From Dallia pectoralis (Eukaryota > Chordata > Actinopteri > Esociformes > Umbridae): a DNA stretch of 64,000 bases. Shown here one piece after another: positions 11,428 to 22,714 of the stretch. The notes under the pieces were generated by a model, which had not been told where the DNA came from, ran no database searches, and saw only the letters and a program-made list of their open reading frames with translations. The DNA lies in assembly GCA_029465975.1 (NCBI GenBank), contig CM055747.1:10267390-10331389 (forward strand), read 5' to 3'. The first letter of the stretch is position 1; each line of letters begins with the position of its first letter. Made by a program: the position numbers and the translations under genes.

Positions 11428-11475
11428 GGAGTAAATCTGAAACTGCCGGCAGGAGTAAATCTGAAACTGCCGGCA
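11428..11475 (+). repeat. 24-bp perfect tandem duplication
   Basis: GGAGTAAATCTGAAACTGCC plus GGCA occurs twice in a row (11428-11451, 11452-11475) with no mismatch. Confidence 0.9.
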
Positions 11476-11519
11476 GGAGAAACGGGTACCAGAGTGTTAT
11501 AGTAATGTTTATGCTGCAC

Positions 11520-11910
11520 AAAGACTCCGTGCCCACTGAGTCATGTTTGGTACGGTTGGAATCATCCATGCTTTGAATGGAGGTAAATCGGATAATGTTT
11601 GTTGGAGAAATGGCTTTTGGAACGCAATAAATAGCGTTTGGCTCATAATGAATTGCTGCCCTGAAAACTCGAACATGTCTGAGTTCCAGCGGATGAACCA
11701 CGCCTCTCACAGCCGGGTGGGGGATCCCACAGAACTATGCATATTTTGAATTGATAAAGTGTCATCGCAATTTACATATGGATATAGGCATAGTTTTGTA
11801 ATTTAGGAATTTAATAAATAAACATACATTTTTAAGTAACCTTAAATTTGTGTGCTGACACTGACAAACTGCAGGTGAATACTTTCCTTCCCCATGCGAC
11901 AGGAACAAAC
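11520..11910 (+). repeat. Diverged direct repeat, copy 2
   Basis: Partner of 9665-10140. It is shorter and more decayed, and begins after a small tandem duplication (11428-11475). It ends near the start of the Gag-like fragment at 12016. Confidence 0.6.
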
Positions 11911-12015
11911 TACTGAATGCTCAAACAGCTAGTTCGATTCTGTAAGGCCATTAAAAATTGTTTCCCTCAAACGCACACTAATTACTTTAAATTAAACCAA
12001 ATTAAGTGAGCAGTC

Positions 12016-12534
12016 ATGTTTGTCACCCATTGCCCTGACCCTCAGCTGTCATTGGCCCTTAGTAGTAAGCCGCTCGAGGAGTGGACGACCAATGACATGC
12101 AGGTGAGATTAGATGAGCACCACCAGAAAAAACGTCTGCAGCAGAAGCATTGTGCAATGCATTCGGTGGATAGCTCGCCTGCAGTCCAGGCTGGAGAGGC
12201 TAAATATAGCCATGTTCAGACGGCAGTTCATCGCCCCGCCCCGGCTCCCAAACCTGCCGAGGCTGATATGCCATCAACACCTGAGGGACGCTCCATGTTA
12301 TCACTCTTCTGGAGCGCTTGCTTAACCGGGAGTCTTCTACACGCTCCAGGCAGCCTAGGTCTGGGAGTAACAGAAGGGCTCGGGGCCCATGTGCTGTCTG
12401 TGGCCGGGATGATCATGACGCTGTGTCCCACTGCCGGAACGAAGGCCTTTGCTTCCGCTGCCATGCTGCTAGAGCCCCAGCTAGAGGCCCTAGTCAACAG
12501 GGAAACTAGCTGGCCCACACAAGGGGGGGATTAG
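12016..12534 (+). pseudogene. Gag-like retroelement fragment with zinc knuckles, frameshifted
   Basis: One frame covers the first part (RLDEHHQKKRLQQKHCAMHS). A second frame from about 12310 gives LNRESSTRSRQPRSGSNRRA and a cysteine-rich segment, CAVCGRDDHDAVSHC followed by LCFRCHAA. A Gag-type order of a basic linker followed by one complete and one partial knuckle is visible once a frameshift near 12310 is allowed. No protease or polymerase follows, so this is an isolated relic. The parent family is not identified. Confidence 0.4.
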
Positions 12535-13331
12535 TGAAGGGTCAGTTGTTGAATCCCCAGAAGACAATATTGACATTGAGTCTATGTATTCCCTAATTTT
12601 TACACCCAAGTTTGATGTCACATTTATGTTGAATTAACATTGACGCTTGATATTGATTGACATTAAAATAAACTAATTCATTATACTGTACATTTATACT
12701 TAATAAATGTACTACAGGCAATATGCGTTCTTTACAAACTTTACAAACTATTAACAACAAATGAATAAGTTATCTGGCTTTATGTTCCCCTTGTTACATT
12801 ATGCGCTGGCCAAATAAATACAAATAAGTAAATGATAAATTCAGTGGTGGCTGGCCCATAGAGGGTGCTATAGGGCGCCGCTCCCCCTTAAGCCACAAAA
12901 AATAAAAATACAATAAAAAAATTCAAACATAAATAATAACAATGATAAAAACATCAGTATGTCAATATATGTGTGTTTTTGATTATGGAATGCACACAGT
13001 AATATGTGTAAAATATGATATCATATAATCATACTTTCAACCTTTCCTCTTTCTGTCTGAACGCCTCGTCACAGCTCTGGGGCGATAGAGAAAGCGCCCC
13101 AAGGAGGCGGGTCTATGTAGCAGTTAAGCCAATTTCTAATTGAAGATCTGAATGATTGACATTTAGCCAATCAGCGTTCCTAAATCGAATCAAAGGGCGC
13201 ATTTTTCAGCTCCCTAAGCTCGTCCCTGATAAAATAAGGACTGGGCTCTAGGGGCGCTATTTATACTAGACAATAAGACCCAACCCTAACTCGGTGGAAT
13301 CTCTCCTCCACCGAAGTCAAATCCTGACAAG
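12535..13331. other. Intergenic, possible hAT-type end
   Basis: At 12843 CAGTGGTGGCTGGCCCATAG resembles the terminus of a fish hAT-type element followed by repeated GGCGCC/GCGCCCC blocks (12876, 13097). No matching opposite end is present. No gene. Confidence 0.25.
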
Positions 13332-14017
13332 TGTCGTTTTTGGATTACAGAAAACATGCATAACAGAAAACATGCCTGACAACTACATAGCAGAGTTCCC
13401 AACAACCTTGTAATAACGAGTATCGAAGTGAATAGAGACCTACCCAGCTTTGCATGAACAGTGTTGCTCCGTGATATTGTTAGTCCCAGCCTCCATCTCG
13501 ATTAGGATAGGCTAGGATATGCGGTGGTACACAGTATCAATGGAGAACAGATGGATCCTCAAAAGTAGGCAGTACAGTTTGATTTGCACAAGGGGGATGT
13601 CAAAACCTGACCCCTGTGCCTCAAGCAGTATGAGTGGAGACCACCTGTGGTCATCAGATAACCACCAGGTCATTGCCTCAGGAACTTAAGGAGGAGGTCA
13701 GCTATCTTTGTTGTTCTTAACAGACAAAGGCCAATACAATTCCTAACAGCCAAGCCGGCACCGCAAAGTTACTTAGTGACATCTATTCCCTCCCCAGACC
13801 CTTTCTTGAAGTCATAAAATTAATCCCCTATCATAAAACTTAATTCCCGTGGAACAGAAGGCTTATCCTAAACATTCCTTCCTCTGTGCCTTTTGGCCTA
13901 AACAACATCTATAAGACTGAGTAATTACGACCCTCTATGTTAGTGACTTCTCATACTGTCATAGGAATAGCTTATCTCAATAATAACTTATTGAGTGATC
14001 TAAATTAATCCATAACA
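13332..14017 (-). repeat. LTR related to the class I retrovirus at 22715-28510
   Basis: The block begins TGTCG on the plus strand and ends CCATAACA, the same ends as the retroviral LTRs below. It shares TTTTGGCCTAAACAACATCT, preceded by a CCTTYCTCTGTGC block, and TTGAGTGATC near its end. The middle is very different in sequence, so this is a distant relative. No internal region with a tRNA-Pro primer site follows on the left, and the flanks do not give a clean 4-bp duplication. It is most likely a solo LTR or LTR relic. Confidence 0.5.
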
Positions 14018-14051
14018 GATGCCTTGTTCCTTGCATTTCACCTGTATGTCT

Positions 14052-14330
14052 TGAATATACCCAAGTAGCAATAATGTGTTGGCCCAACGTTAGGCTTCTG
14101 TCATGCGATCCGTTGGCATGACGTAGGCAAACATCGTTGGGCCAATTGAGTTCTGTCTAGCGGCCCAATGTTGGCGTTACGTCGCCGTTGGCATAGCGTT
14201 GTCATGTTGCCCTTTTACCGACCGATTCATAGTTGGTTATACGTTGGCTAATAGACACTGCCAACAATGTTGTTGTCATGGTGCCCTTTTCCGGACCAAT
14301 TCATTGGGTAATATAAATCCCCAAAATTAC
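14052..14330 (+). repeat. MITE-like repeat with CCCAAGTAGCAA terminus
   Basis: It starts ACCCAAGTAGCAATAATGTG and continues TTGGCCCAACGTT. The same end, reverse-complemented, occurs at 52740-52771. The body is rich in internal GTTGGC/GCCAAC inverted motifs. Family not identified; no coding capacity. Confidence 0.45.
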
Positions 14331-15953
14331 ACAATGAAATCCAAGTCAAATGTATTTATTTTGAATGTATTTATTATTGAACATGCACGTTTAATATTAG
14401 CTTCTGTGGCCATCTTCTAATCTGTAAAAGAAACAAACGATTACATGTTTTCCCAAAATACTAAGAATAACTTTGTTGTACAGTTAGATACTGTACCTAT
14501 ATGCTATAACATAATTACATAATATAATTTTACAAACTGTCGAATGTCTGTTGAATGTCCGTTGAATGTCTGTTGAATGTGAATGTGCGAATATAAAACC
14601 AATTACCTCGGTAGGCTTGCTTGACTTTTGAACTTAATCAAAACTAGCCTGCTCAAGGTTTATTCTTGATAAACATTTCACTGTTTGGCAAGTCATTATC
14701 AATGAAGTTGGAAATACTTTAAGTTATATACTAGGTGTATTGCTAAATATTTATTTAATGTATACGACTCGAGACGAGTGTAGCATCTATGACTTACCTA
14801 GCAACAATTTAGCTAGTCATATATAATTACGTTCGCGATTATGGACATTTCTAATACAAACTTAACCCCAAATAACATTGACATTAAACTATAAACCTAT
14901 GTAATTATTAAAAAACAGTGAATGAATACATACCAACCATGCTGTAGGTATAAATGTAGGCAACTGTAGTTGCCCAGACAGCACGTTCAGTCTTAACGAC
15001 GTTGGCAATTGGAGGGCACCATCGGCAAAGTATCAGAATTCTGTAGGGGTCCCCTGCACAAAAAACGTAGGTGGGTAAACCATCGGCGGGATGATTCAGC
15101 CACTCGATTCACACTCCGGAGATCGGCGGAGGAACCGTGAGGAACCATTTAGCCGATCCCGCTTCTTTTTTCCACAAATGCTGCCTGCTGCAGCGTTACG
15201 TTGGGTCTAGTTGGCGCGTTCAGGTGGCGCATGCACGTTTTTATGCGCGTGATAAAGTTTACGTCGCCTTGCATCGTCAACATCCCCTGCCTGTGGTAAG
15301 TTATGTTTATCCATTTCAAACACACAATTTTCCGTCCAGTATGTGTTTATTTTGTTTTGTGTACTTATTTTTCTATTTAAAAATATTATTTTGTTAGAAA
15401 AACGTTTTCTGAGAAATGTTTTCGATATAAACGGATGACAGAAATTGGTGCCGGTGGATAACGTGTTTTTAGACTTGGTTAACGTTACAACGTAACAGTT
15501 AACTATAGTTGTTATTAACTAAATGTTGACTTGGTTAGTTTTTATTACTGACTGTCAATATGTTTGCGTGTTAAATATTGTCTGTGAGTTATTTGAGACA
15601 CTTTTTAGACATGAGGGGAACTCTGGTTTTGTCGTTTCAGTCTGAGGAGAATCGTTCGGTAAACAGCCAGGTTAAATAAACAGTCATAAAATTGACGGAC
15701 TCTCTTTTTTCCACACAAAATGGGGTCCTTTTCTAATGTTACACTCTGAAGGCATTTTTAATGATTTTGTCTATGTAAAATGCTTAAAAATTAATGTCAG
15801 CTCTTTGGTTGTGTGTTTCTATGGTAACGTTAAAAGTAGACCGGTCAAGAGGTCAGTTTAGTACAAGCCCGCAGCCACTGCAGACGCCACTGCGCAATGA
15901 AGTGACGTTAAAGTGATAACGTTAGTGAAGTTAGTGTTTTTTTAGACACACAC
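14331..15953. other. Intergenic, CpG-rich patch near 15030-15300
   Basis: Mostly AT-rich. Around 15100-15300 the sequence is unusually CpG-rich for the region (GATCGGCGGAGGAACC, TTGGCGCGTTCAGGTGGCGC) and ends at a good splice donor, CTGTGGTAAGT (near 15295). This could be a promoter and non-coding first exon of a host gene, but no downstream exon was identified. A CCCAGACAGCACG motif at 14976 resembles the MITE-type end seen at 55328. Confidence 0.3.
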
Positions 15954-16366
15954 AGTGCTCGAACTGGGGTGGTACTCGCCGGTAGTCGCCGTACCGGCAC
16001 TTTTCCTTGCGTACCGCTACTTCTCACATGCAGCGGGTACTCTACCACTGACAGAAAAATCGTCAGTGTCAGAGAGATTTGTAATGACCTAACGTAACGT
16101 TACATAAACTACACTACCCAGAGGGCAATACGTGACTTACTAAATATCTTGACGAATCATGTAAAGGCAAGTAGTCGGTTCACCCTATCAGGAGCTGTCT
16201 GATGGCTGCGGCTTCCGCCTGAGAGTAAACACATTTTTCTCTGGTGAAATCCAAATCCTAGAAACTTAGAAAAAGTGTGTCGAATTTGAAATTGTAAGTC
16301 ATGTTAGCCTGGCTTCAGAAAGGCAATAAAAGAACGCTTGTGCCAGAGCCAGACACGTCAACAGAG
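15954..16366 (+). mobile_element. 5' fragment of a hAT-type transposon with first exon
   Basis: The fragment begins CAGTGCTCGAACTGGGGTGG, continues with GTACCGCTACTT-type sequence, and carries a possible first coding exon at 16301-16366. That exon reads MLAWLQKGNKRTLVPEPDTS plus two residues and ends at a GT donor. Short N-terminal exons of this kind precede the body of some fish hAT transposases. No later exon or right end was found, because the sequence runs into the next element at 16604. Confidence 0.4.
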
Positions 16367-16887
16367 GTAACGTTAGTCCAACCAGAAACATCGTTAGCGT
16401 TGATCTGAGCTGAACAGCTAACACATGCACGCACGCACACACACACTCATTTGTTTAAATTAATTTGTTGATAATAAATAACAATAAATTGTTGTTGAAC
16501 CAGAAAAATCTCTCTTTTTCCACTATAAAAATCTCAAATGTAATGATATGCAAATGAAAGAATGTACCAGCACTTTCCCCCCCCTACTTCAAGCACTGGA
16601 CACTAGGGCTGCACGATATTGGAAAAAAATTACATTGCGATATTTTTTTTCCCAACGATATATATTGCGATATTGCGAGCCATCAATCCACGCTAAAGTC
16701 AATAATTACCATTCCATCAGACCGTACCGTCAGACTAATGTAGGGCTCTGTTGTCCTGCTGGACCATAAATCTGTTGTAGCTGCATAGTATTCCACGTGT
16801 GACAGCCACAGCCGGATTAACAATTTTCTATGCCCAGGGCAACAAGACTCAAGGGCCCCCCAACCCCGCCCCAAAGCAAAAATCACA

Positions 16888-17060
16888 AAGTCCCTATCAT
16901 CAAGAGCATGTCCCTAAACTTACGATCACGTTAATGCCCTACTACTGTATATTCATAAAGTCCCTATCATCAAGAGCATGTCCCTAAACTTAAGATCACG
17001 TTAATGCCCTACTAATATTCATAAAGACCCTACCATCAAGAGCATGTCCCTAAACTTAAA
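16888..17060 (+). repeat. 66-70-bp tandem repeat
   Basis: Three units share CCCTATCATCAAGAGCATGT and CCTAAACTTA, with starts near 16891, 16961 and 17027. It lies within the level-2 hAT element. Confidence 0.85.
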
Positions 17061-18352
17061 GAATATTACAGTACAATTTTGTTTTAACAATTTTGCATTA
17101 GAACTGGCCTCTTTAAAACTGAACTCATAAACACACAAACATTTTATTATTAGGCCTAATTGGCCAATCTTTGCTTTAAAGGGTAACAACAGAACACTAT
17201 AGGGGAAAAACTCATAGTCTAGACAACATTTCAAATTAGGCTTATACACGTCTATTAACTTTTATATATTTTCCTTTGCTTAACAGGTGACCCTTACACA
17301 CTGGACTCCTTGACTTAAATTGTGTAAACTCAAAACATGTATTGCTATCAAAGATTCATTGTTTTAAAGTAATTAATTATAGCAGATTACTAAGTGGCCT
17401 TGCTTCTAGACTTCAAATATGCAAACTGGTGCACAACATCATCAAAATACATTTCAACAACTTCATGTTCTATGGCCAGCAAAGAAAGTGCAGTAAGTCT
17501 TCTCTGTGACATTGTGGTTCTTGAAACATTGTTTACTCGTTTAAGACCTTTCATCCTCACAATTAGAGACAGGCAGTGTTAAGAACATTTGATTGCAACA
17601 TTTACATTCGGATAAAGTTGTCTTAAGGCCGTTCGTTTCCAGAATGTGCAACAACTGAGCAGGGGAAGTGTCACATGACACAAAGTGAGTGAACTGAATG
17701 AGTTCGTCTGCTAGGGACGCATCTAGGTCAGTCGGATAAGTGGAACTTATAGCCTCGCAGCTCGTTCGTGCACATCTGGGGTGGAATCGACGCTGGATAA
17801 TAGGTCACTGCACAAAAAACCTATTGAGATTTCCAGTATTTTAAAAACTTAAAATGTTTTACTTTGAAAAACCAAATTCTGTGCAACATGTGAAAGACCT
17901 TTGTAGACAATACGAAAGTAAATTGAGGTTTCCAAGTGATTTCACAAAAAAGATAGATTTTTACAATTTTCAAATGTTTATTAAACGTCTCTTACACCAT
18001 TTCCTTAAAAAAACAAAGCTGTGGAAAATGTGGGTGTCCTCTATAAAACAATCTGAGAGTGGTTTGAATTAATAACGCTGAGACTTGTACTTTAGAGACG
18101 GTCCCTAACTATAAGCACACGGAGGTTTCTCTCGGTCGATCACCGCGGTGTAGTGAGGCTGCTTGCGGGAAAACCGGACCTGATCTCGGCCTCCGACTAT
18201 CCGTTGAATATCCAATATCGAACATCCAACCAACTTTACCTCGGTCTGAGATGAAGCAAATATATTTGTGCGGGAATTTCTCGCACTATAAAAACTAACC
18301 TTGCGAGAATGGTTTAAATTATGCTCAATCACCGCAATCCCGCACCGAAATG
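17061..18352. other. Non-coding body of the level-2 hAT element
   Basis: No supported gene. AT-rich, with a CpG-containing stretch near 18120-18240 and no transposase motifs. Confidence 0.4.
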
Positions 18353-19251
18353 TGTAAGGATGATGAAAATGATATATTACTAATACATTGAATGGGTAAA
18401 AGAGTAGTACACTTATGATCAATAGATCCGTAATCCATTGCTTTTTGTGCAAAGGAGGCTAAAAAGAATAATATGCTAAAAAGACAATTTGTTTAAAATG
18501 CTGTATTATTTAACTGTTATAACATTTTGGGAAAAGCACCTTAATTTACATTATGCAATGTTTGCTTGGTTAGATAAGTTTCACTTTCTGTTATTGTAAG
18601 TTGAAGTACCAGTTTAATTAATCGGTAAGCGATTGCTAATGCCTCGTTAAGCCTGTATACGGAGCGTGCGGCTTATGTTCGTCCATTACAACATTGGACT
18701 TGACTGAAGCTACATCGTGTCCGTGTCGTCATTCCTATTTCCCTTTTTACAGGTATGAACGAGGGTTGTAGTACGTTTGAACAATTTATATATGTGTTTA
18801 ATAGTGTAAGGAACATGCAGGAGTAAATATCCATGATTGTGATATTTGATATATGTGCATTTAGCAATTGTTTCTCCAGTGTGTATGTTAGCTGTGTCAC
18901 GTGGACCAAGGGTAAAGCGTGGTGGTAATGTAATACCACCGGCGCCATTGTTTTCTCTTTGTGTATTTGTTTATATCATAGGAATAAGGTAAAAGTGCTA
19001 TTGTTTAAGGAAAATGTGGGTTTAATGTGAAGAGGCAAGATTTATGTAGTATATATATATTTTATTTTATTTATATATTATATATATATATAATGGTTAG
19101 TGTATTTTGAATTAATAATAAGTTTAAGTGTGATACTGTGTAAACATGTTATAATACGGTTTATGGTGAATGCATTACAACATTGGACTTGACTGAAGCT
19201 ACATCGTGTCCGTGTCGTCATTCCTATTTCCCTTTTTACAGAGGGGTAACA
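18353..19251 (+). repeat. Left LTR of the level-3 Gypsy element
   Basis: Runs TGTAAGGATG to GGGGTAACA. It contains two copies of a 67-bp block (about 18686-18752 and 19174-19240) starting TTACAACATTGGACTTGACT and ending TTTCCCTTTTTACAG, and an AT-rich TATATA tract near 19050-19092 between them. Confidence 0.92.
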
Positions 19252-19253
19252 TT

Positions 19254-19271
19254 TGGAGGCTTTGCTGAGAT
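19254..19271 (+). promoter_or_regulatory. Candidate primer-binding site
   Basis: TGGAGGCTTTGCTGAGATT begins two bases after the LTR. The TGGAGGC start and later GCTGxGATT agree with the 3' end of tRNA-Thr as I remember it, but the centre differs, so the primer assignment is tentative. Confidence 0.4.
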
Positions 19272-19493
19272 TGTGTGCAGCGTGGTTTAGCATCTACAAC
19301 AGATGTCCCCAGCCGTCACACACCTCTTTTAAACGACCCAGAAGATCAGAAGCAGGTGGCGAATCAGCGACAGTGGAAATTTCGATTGTCTTGGGCAGCT
19401 TGCATGTGATCTGAGGTATTTCTGCATACCAGGAGAGCTGCTACAACTACCCAAAGATTGAGAGGTACCATTTCACTGCTAGCACACACAAAG

Positions 19494-21102
19494 ATGGAGT
19501 CGACAGGGTTAGAGGAGTTACAGCTTGAAGTAATAAGGGCGTTGTGTCTGTTGCCCCGAGAAAGTTTGGTGGAGTTGTGTGACTATCTAATCATTGCCGG
19601 AGCAGAGTTCGAACATGTTACCAAGAAGGGCCGAACTGCTCTCATCACACTAATTTTAAACCACATACAGAGAGAGGAGCTAGAAGAGCTTGAGGATAAA
19701 GGTATGGCTGATTTACTTGATTTATCTGCAAGACAAAATTTCTGAGCTCCAGATAGCTGGTAAAGCTGGCACTTCAAAACAAGTAGGCGAACAACAAGAC
19801 AGGGAGGAGGAAAAAATACTGGAGGGGATTGAGGCCTTGCAGCTTCAGTTAGCGAGCGCACGGAAACAGAGGGAGAACAATAAGCCAGACACAAAAGGAA
19901 TTAAAAGCATCACCCACACCAGACAGTCACCACAGAATGTAGTCCACAGTCCTGCACTTCACCCATGGCACAAGGACTTCAAGATAGCTGGCCAAATCGG
20001 TGAGCCCGGTCAAAAAGACAAGCTGACTTTTTCAAGCTTTGCACGTCAAATTGAACATGGCTTAAGCAAGGGGTTTCCCGAACTTGAGATAGTAGATGCA
20101 GTGATAAGAGCGATATCCCCAGGCATGCAACTCCGCAGCTATTTAGAGGGAAAAACCAACCTGACCTTACCCACACTGAGACGAATACTCCGATGTCATT
20201 ATCAAGAGAAAAGTGCAACTGAGCTTTATAAGCAGTTGACCTCAGAGGTGCAGGGCATCAAAGAAACTCCACAGAACTTCTTTATTCGCACTTTCGACCT
20301 GAGACAAAAGATTTTGTTTGCTTCGCAGGAATCTGAGTCAGGTCTTCAATATGACCCTGGGTTAGTGCAGAAGATGTTTCTTCACACTGTTTTAACTGGC
20401 CTGCAGAATGACAACATCAGGCGGGATCTTCAGCCGTATTTGGAGCAAGCTGACATCTCTGATGAACTGTTGCTTGAGCGAGTGAATACGGCATTTGCTT
20501 ATGAGACCGAGAGGCAGAACAAGAAAAAATTGTCAGGACAACAAAGACCGGTCACCATCCATTCAGTCCAGTCCAGCGATGCTCCTGCTGAAAAGAATGA
20601 GAATCCACCAACTCAACAAAAGCCTAAAGTTTCCCCAGCAGTTCTCTCCCAGCTTGAGGAAATTAGATCTGAGATGGCTCTGTTGAAAGATCTAAAAGCT
20701 GAAGTGTCTCACATAAGGGAGTCCATGCAACAGCCCCAGCACATGCCTAGACAGCTACCGCCAGCAGGGGGGGGCGATGGTGCATCAGGATTGCAATTCT
20801 CAGGTCAGCAGGTGCAGGATCCGGCCCAGGGGTACTGGTTTACTGGAGGCCCTGGACATAGAGGAGGAACTGCTCAGTATCAGCAAATGTTTGCCCCACA
20901 GCCCAGCTTCCCCCTATCAAATCGTGGTCAAAGGAGAAAATGTTTTGGTTGTCAACAGAGTGGAGTTGAAGATTATTGCACGCACTGTTATAGGTGTGGC
21001 AGTAGCGAGCACTTTCTGGCTGGTTGTCGAGCAATAGGACAGAGACAGTTTGGAGGTGAGTCGTTAAACGGGGGAAGGTCACTCGCACGGGACAGGGAGT
21101 GA
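19494..21102 (+). pseudogene. gag: Gypsy Gag with CCHC knuckle, one frameshift
   Basis: It begins MESTGLEELQLEVIRALCLL, a short helical N-terminal module. This frame continues to 19745. The main Gag frame, open from about 19690 to TGA at 21100-21102, continues with KISELQIAGKAG, so a one-base indel lies near 19690-19740. The body has a capsid-like helical region (ASQESESGLQYDPGLVQKMF...), a coiled stretch (LSQLEEIRSEMALLKDLKAE), then CFGC and a canonical knuckle CYRCGSSEHFLAGC. Gag packages element RNA in virus-like particles. The stop codon lies inside the stem of the proposed frameshift signal. Confidence 0.82.
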
Positions 21103-22714
21103 CCAGCCACGCAGCAATATCCCCGAAATGTGTGCATTCTGGACAGAGGAGTAAAGTACCAATCCTGAAGCAATGTGCATCCTGTGAGAAAGCGCTTTAC
21201 TGTTCTAGACCATGTCAAGTTGATAATTGTAAGACTACAAACACCACTCTAGAGAGGGACAAAAGGGCGCCATTGGTAGGGGAAAAGCACATGGTTGATT
21301 GCTTCATCCAAGGTCAAGGTGTTCGGGCTTTGTGGGACTCAGGCTCCCAAGTGACCATAATTGATGAGCTATGGAAAGAAGCACACCTGCCAGACGCAAG
21401 ACTAAGAGACATAACAGACATTCTGGACGTAACACAGACTTTTGACATACAGGCAGCAAATGGGGAGTGCATGCCATACACAGGTTGGGTCGAGGTAACT
21501 TTTAGATTAGCTTCTGGGGCTGCATCCAACACAGAAGTAATTGTCCCCACACTTGTGATGAAGGGTGGTAAGCTTGTTCAACCTATTATTGGGTCTAATG
21601 TGATTGAGATTATTATAGATCGTGAACTGAAACAGTCAAACACTACTAATTGGGAAGGGTTAAGTAGAACGGTAAGGGCAGCATTACCAGGCCAAGCGGC
21701 AGCTTTTGTAGAGCAGGTAACAGCTGTTGTAGAGCAAGGTGGCACCACATCAGTGGATGATTATATAGTCAAGACAAAAAAGGAGAGGGTGAACATACCA
21801 AAACGTACATCAGTCAGAGTTGAGTGTCATGTAAATATGGATTCCCCACATGAAGACAAAACACTTCTCTTCGAGCCGGATGTGAACCCTCGCTGGACAG
21901 AAGGACTCAAACTATGTGACATGCTCGTAAAAGTAAATAGAAAAAAAACCTCTATTACTGTAAGCGTGCAGAATATTACAGATCATGACATAGTGTTAGC
22001 AGGGAAAACTGTAATGGGGACTGTCCAGCAGATCCAAGCAGCCTACCCAGCCTCTATGCCAGAGGGGTCCCGCCCTCCACCTTCAGCTACAACAAATCAC
22101 ATCACAACTGAAAGGGATCAGACTACAAGCAATGTTTGGGATCCACCTGTGGAATTGGGCCACCTCAATGAGCCAGAACGAGAGGTAGTTCATAAGATGT
22201 TACGAGAGGAGTGTACCTCCTTTTCAAGAACAGAGGATGATATCGGTTGTATAGAAAAACTCCAACTCAGCATCTCCCTGAAAGACACCGAGCTTGTAGC
22301 AAAAGCATACCTCTCTGTGCCTAAGCCACTTTACCAGAAAATGAAGGACTATCTGAGTGACCTCATCGCTCAGGGTTGGGTGGAGAAGTCCAACTCACCG
22401 TATGCATCACCAGTCGTGTGCGTTCGAAAAAAGGATGGGAGTCTCCGACTATGTATAGACTTTCGTGAAGTGAACAAAAAGACTCTCCCTGACCGCCAGC
22501 CTATCCCCCGGGTGCAAGATATAATGGATGGCCTAGGAGGAAACTCGTGGTTCTCACTTTTGGATCAAGGGAAAGCGTACCATCAGGGTTTTATGGCGAA
22601 GGAGAGCAGACCCATAACCGCTTTTGTCACACCATGGGTGGATCAGAATCCCCTTTGGCCTGATGAACGCTCCAGCCGCCTTTCAGCGCTGTATGGAAGA
22701 ATGCTTAGAGGGGC
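21060..22714 (+). pseudogene. pol: Pol, N-terminal half: MYND-like finger, protease, start of RT
   Basis: Open in the -1 frame from 21060. First comes a cysteine cluster (CASC, YCSRPCQ, DNC) like a degenerate MYND finger. The aspartic protease follows with ALWDSGSQVTIIDE (near 21331) and IIGSNVIEI. Reverse transcriptase begins near 22370 with GWVEKSNSPYASPVVCVRKK and LCIDFREVN. After TAFVTPW about 11 nucleotides are missing, by comparison with the usual RT spacing, and the frame shifts. The correct reading (GLMNAPAAFQRCMEECLEG) is then in another frame. The inner retrovirus begins at 22715, nine codons before the YLDD motif. MYND-like fingers between Gag and protease occur in some fish Gypsy families; their role is not known to me. 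Confidence 0.8.
21063..21125 (+). promoter_or_regulatory. Candidate -1 ribosomal frameshift signal
   Basis: In the gag frame the sequence is TCG-TTA-AAC, so the heptamer G-TTA-AAC lies at 21063-21069, inside the only window (21060-21102) where the gag and pol frames are both open. After a 7-nt spacer comes a perfect 8-bp stem, GGTCACTC (21077-21084) with GAGTGACC (21097-21104), closing a 12-nt loop. Loop CGGG (21088-21091) could pair with CCCG (21122-21125) to make a pseudoknot. Pol lies in the -1 frame relative to gag, as required. GUUAAAC is a slippery site used by an arterivirus. Function here is inference. Confidence 0.65.

Noticed and set aside
12228..12518. 96-codon minus frame
   Set aside because: Antisense shadow of the Gag-like fragment, which is supported by its zinc-knuckle pattern.
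21314..21550. Minus frames within the Gypsy gag and pol (also 19583-19894, 19979-20218, 20840-21218)
   Set aside because: Antisense shadows of the well-supported plus-strand polyprotein.
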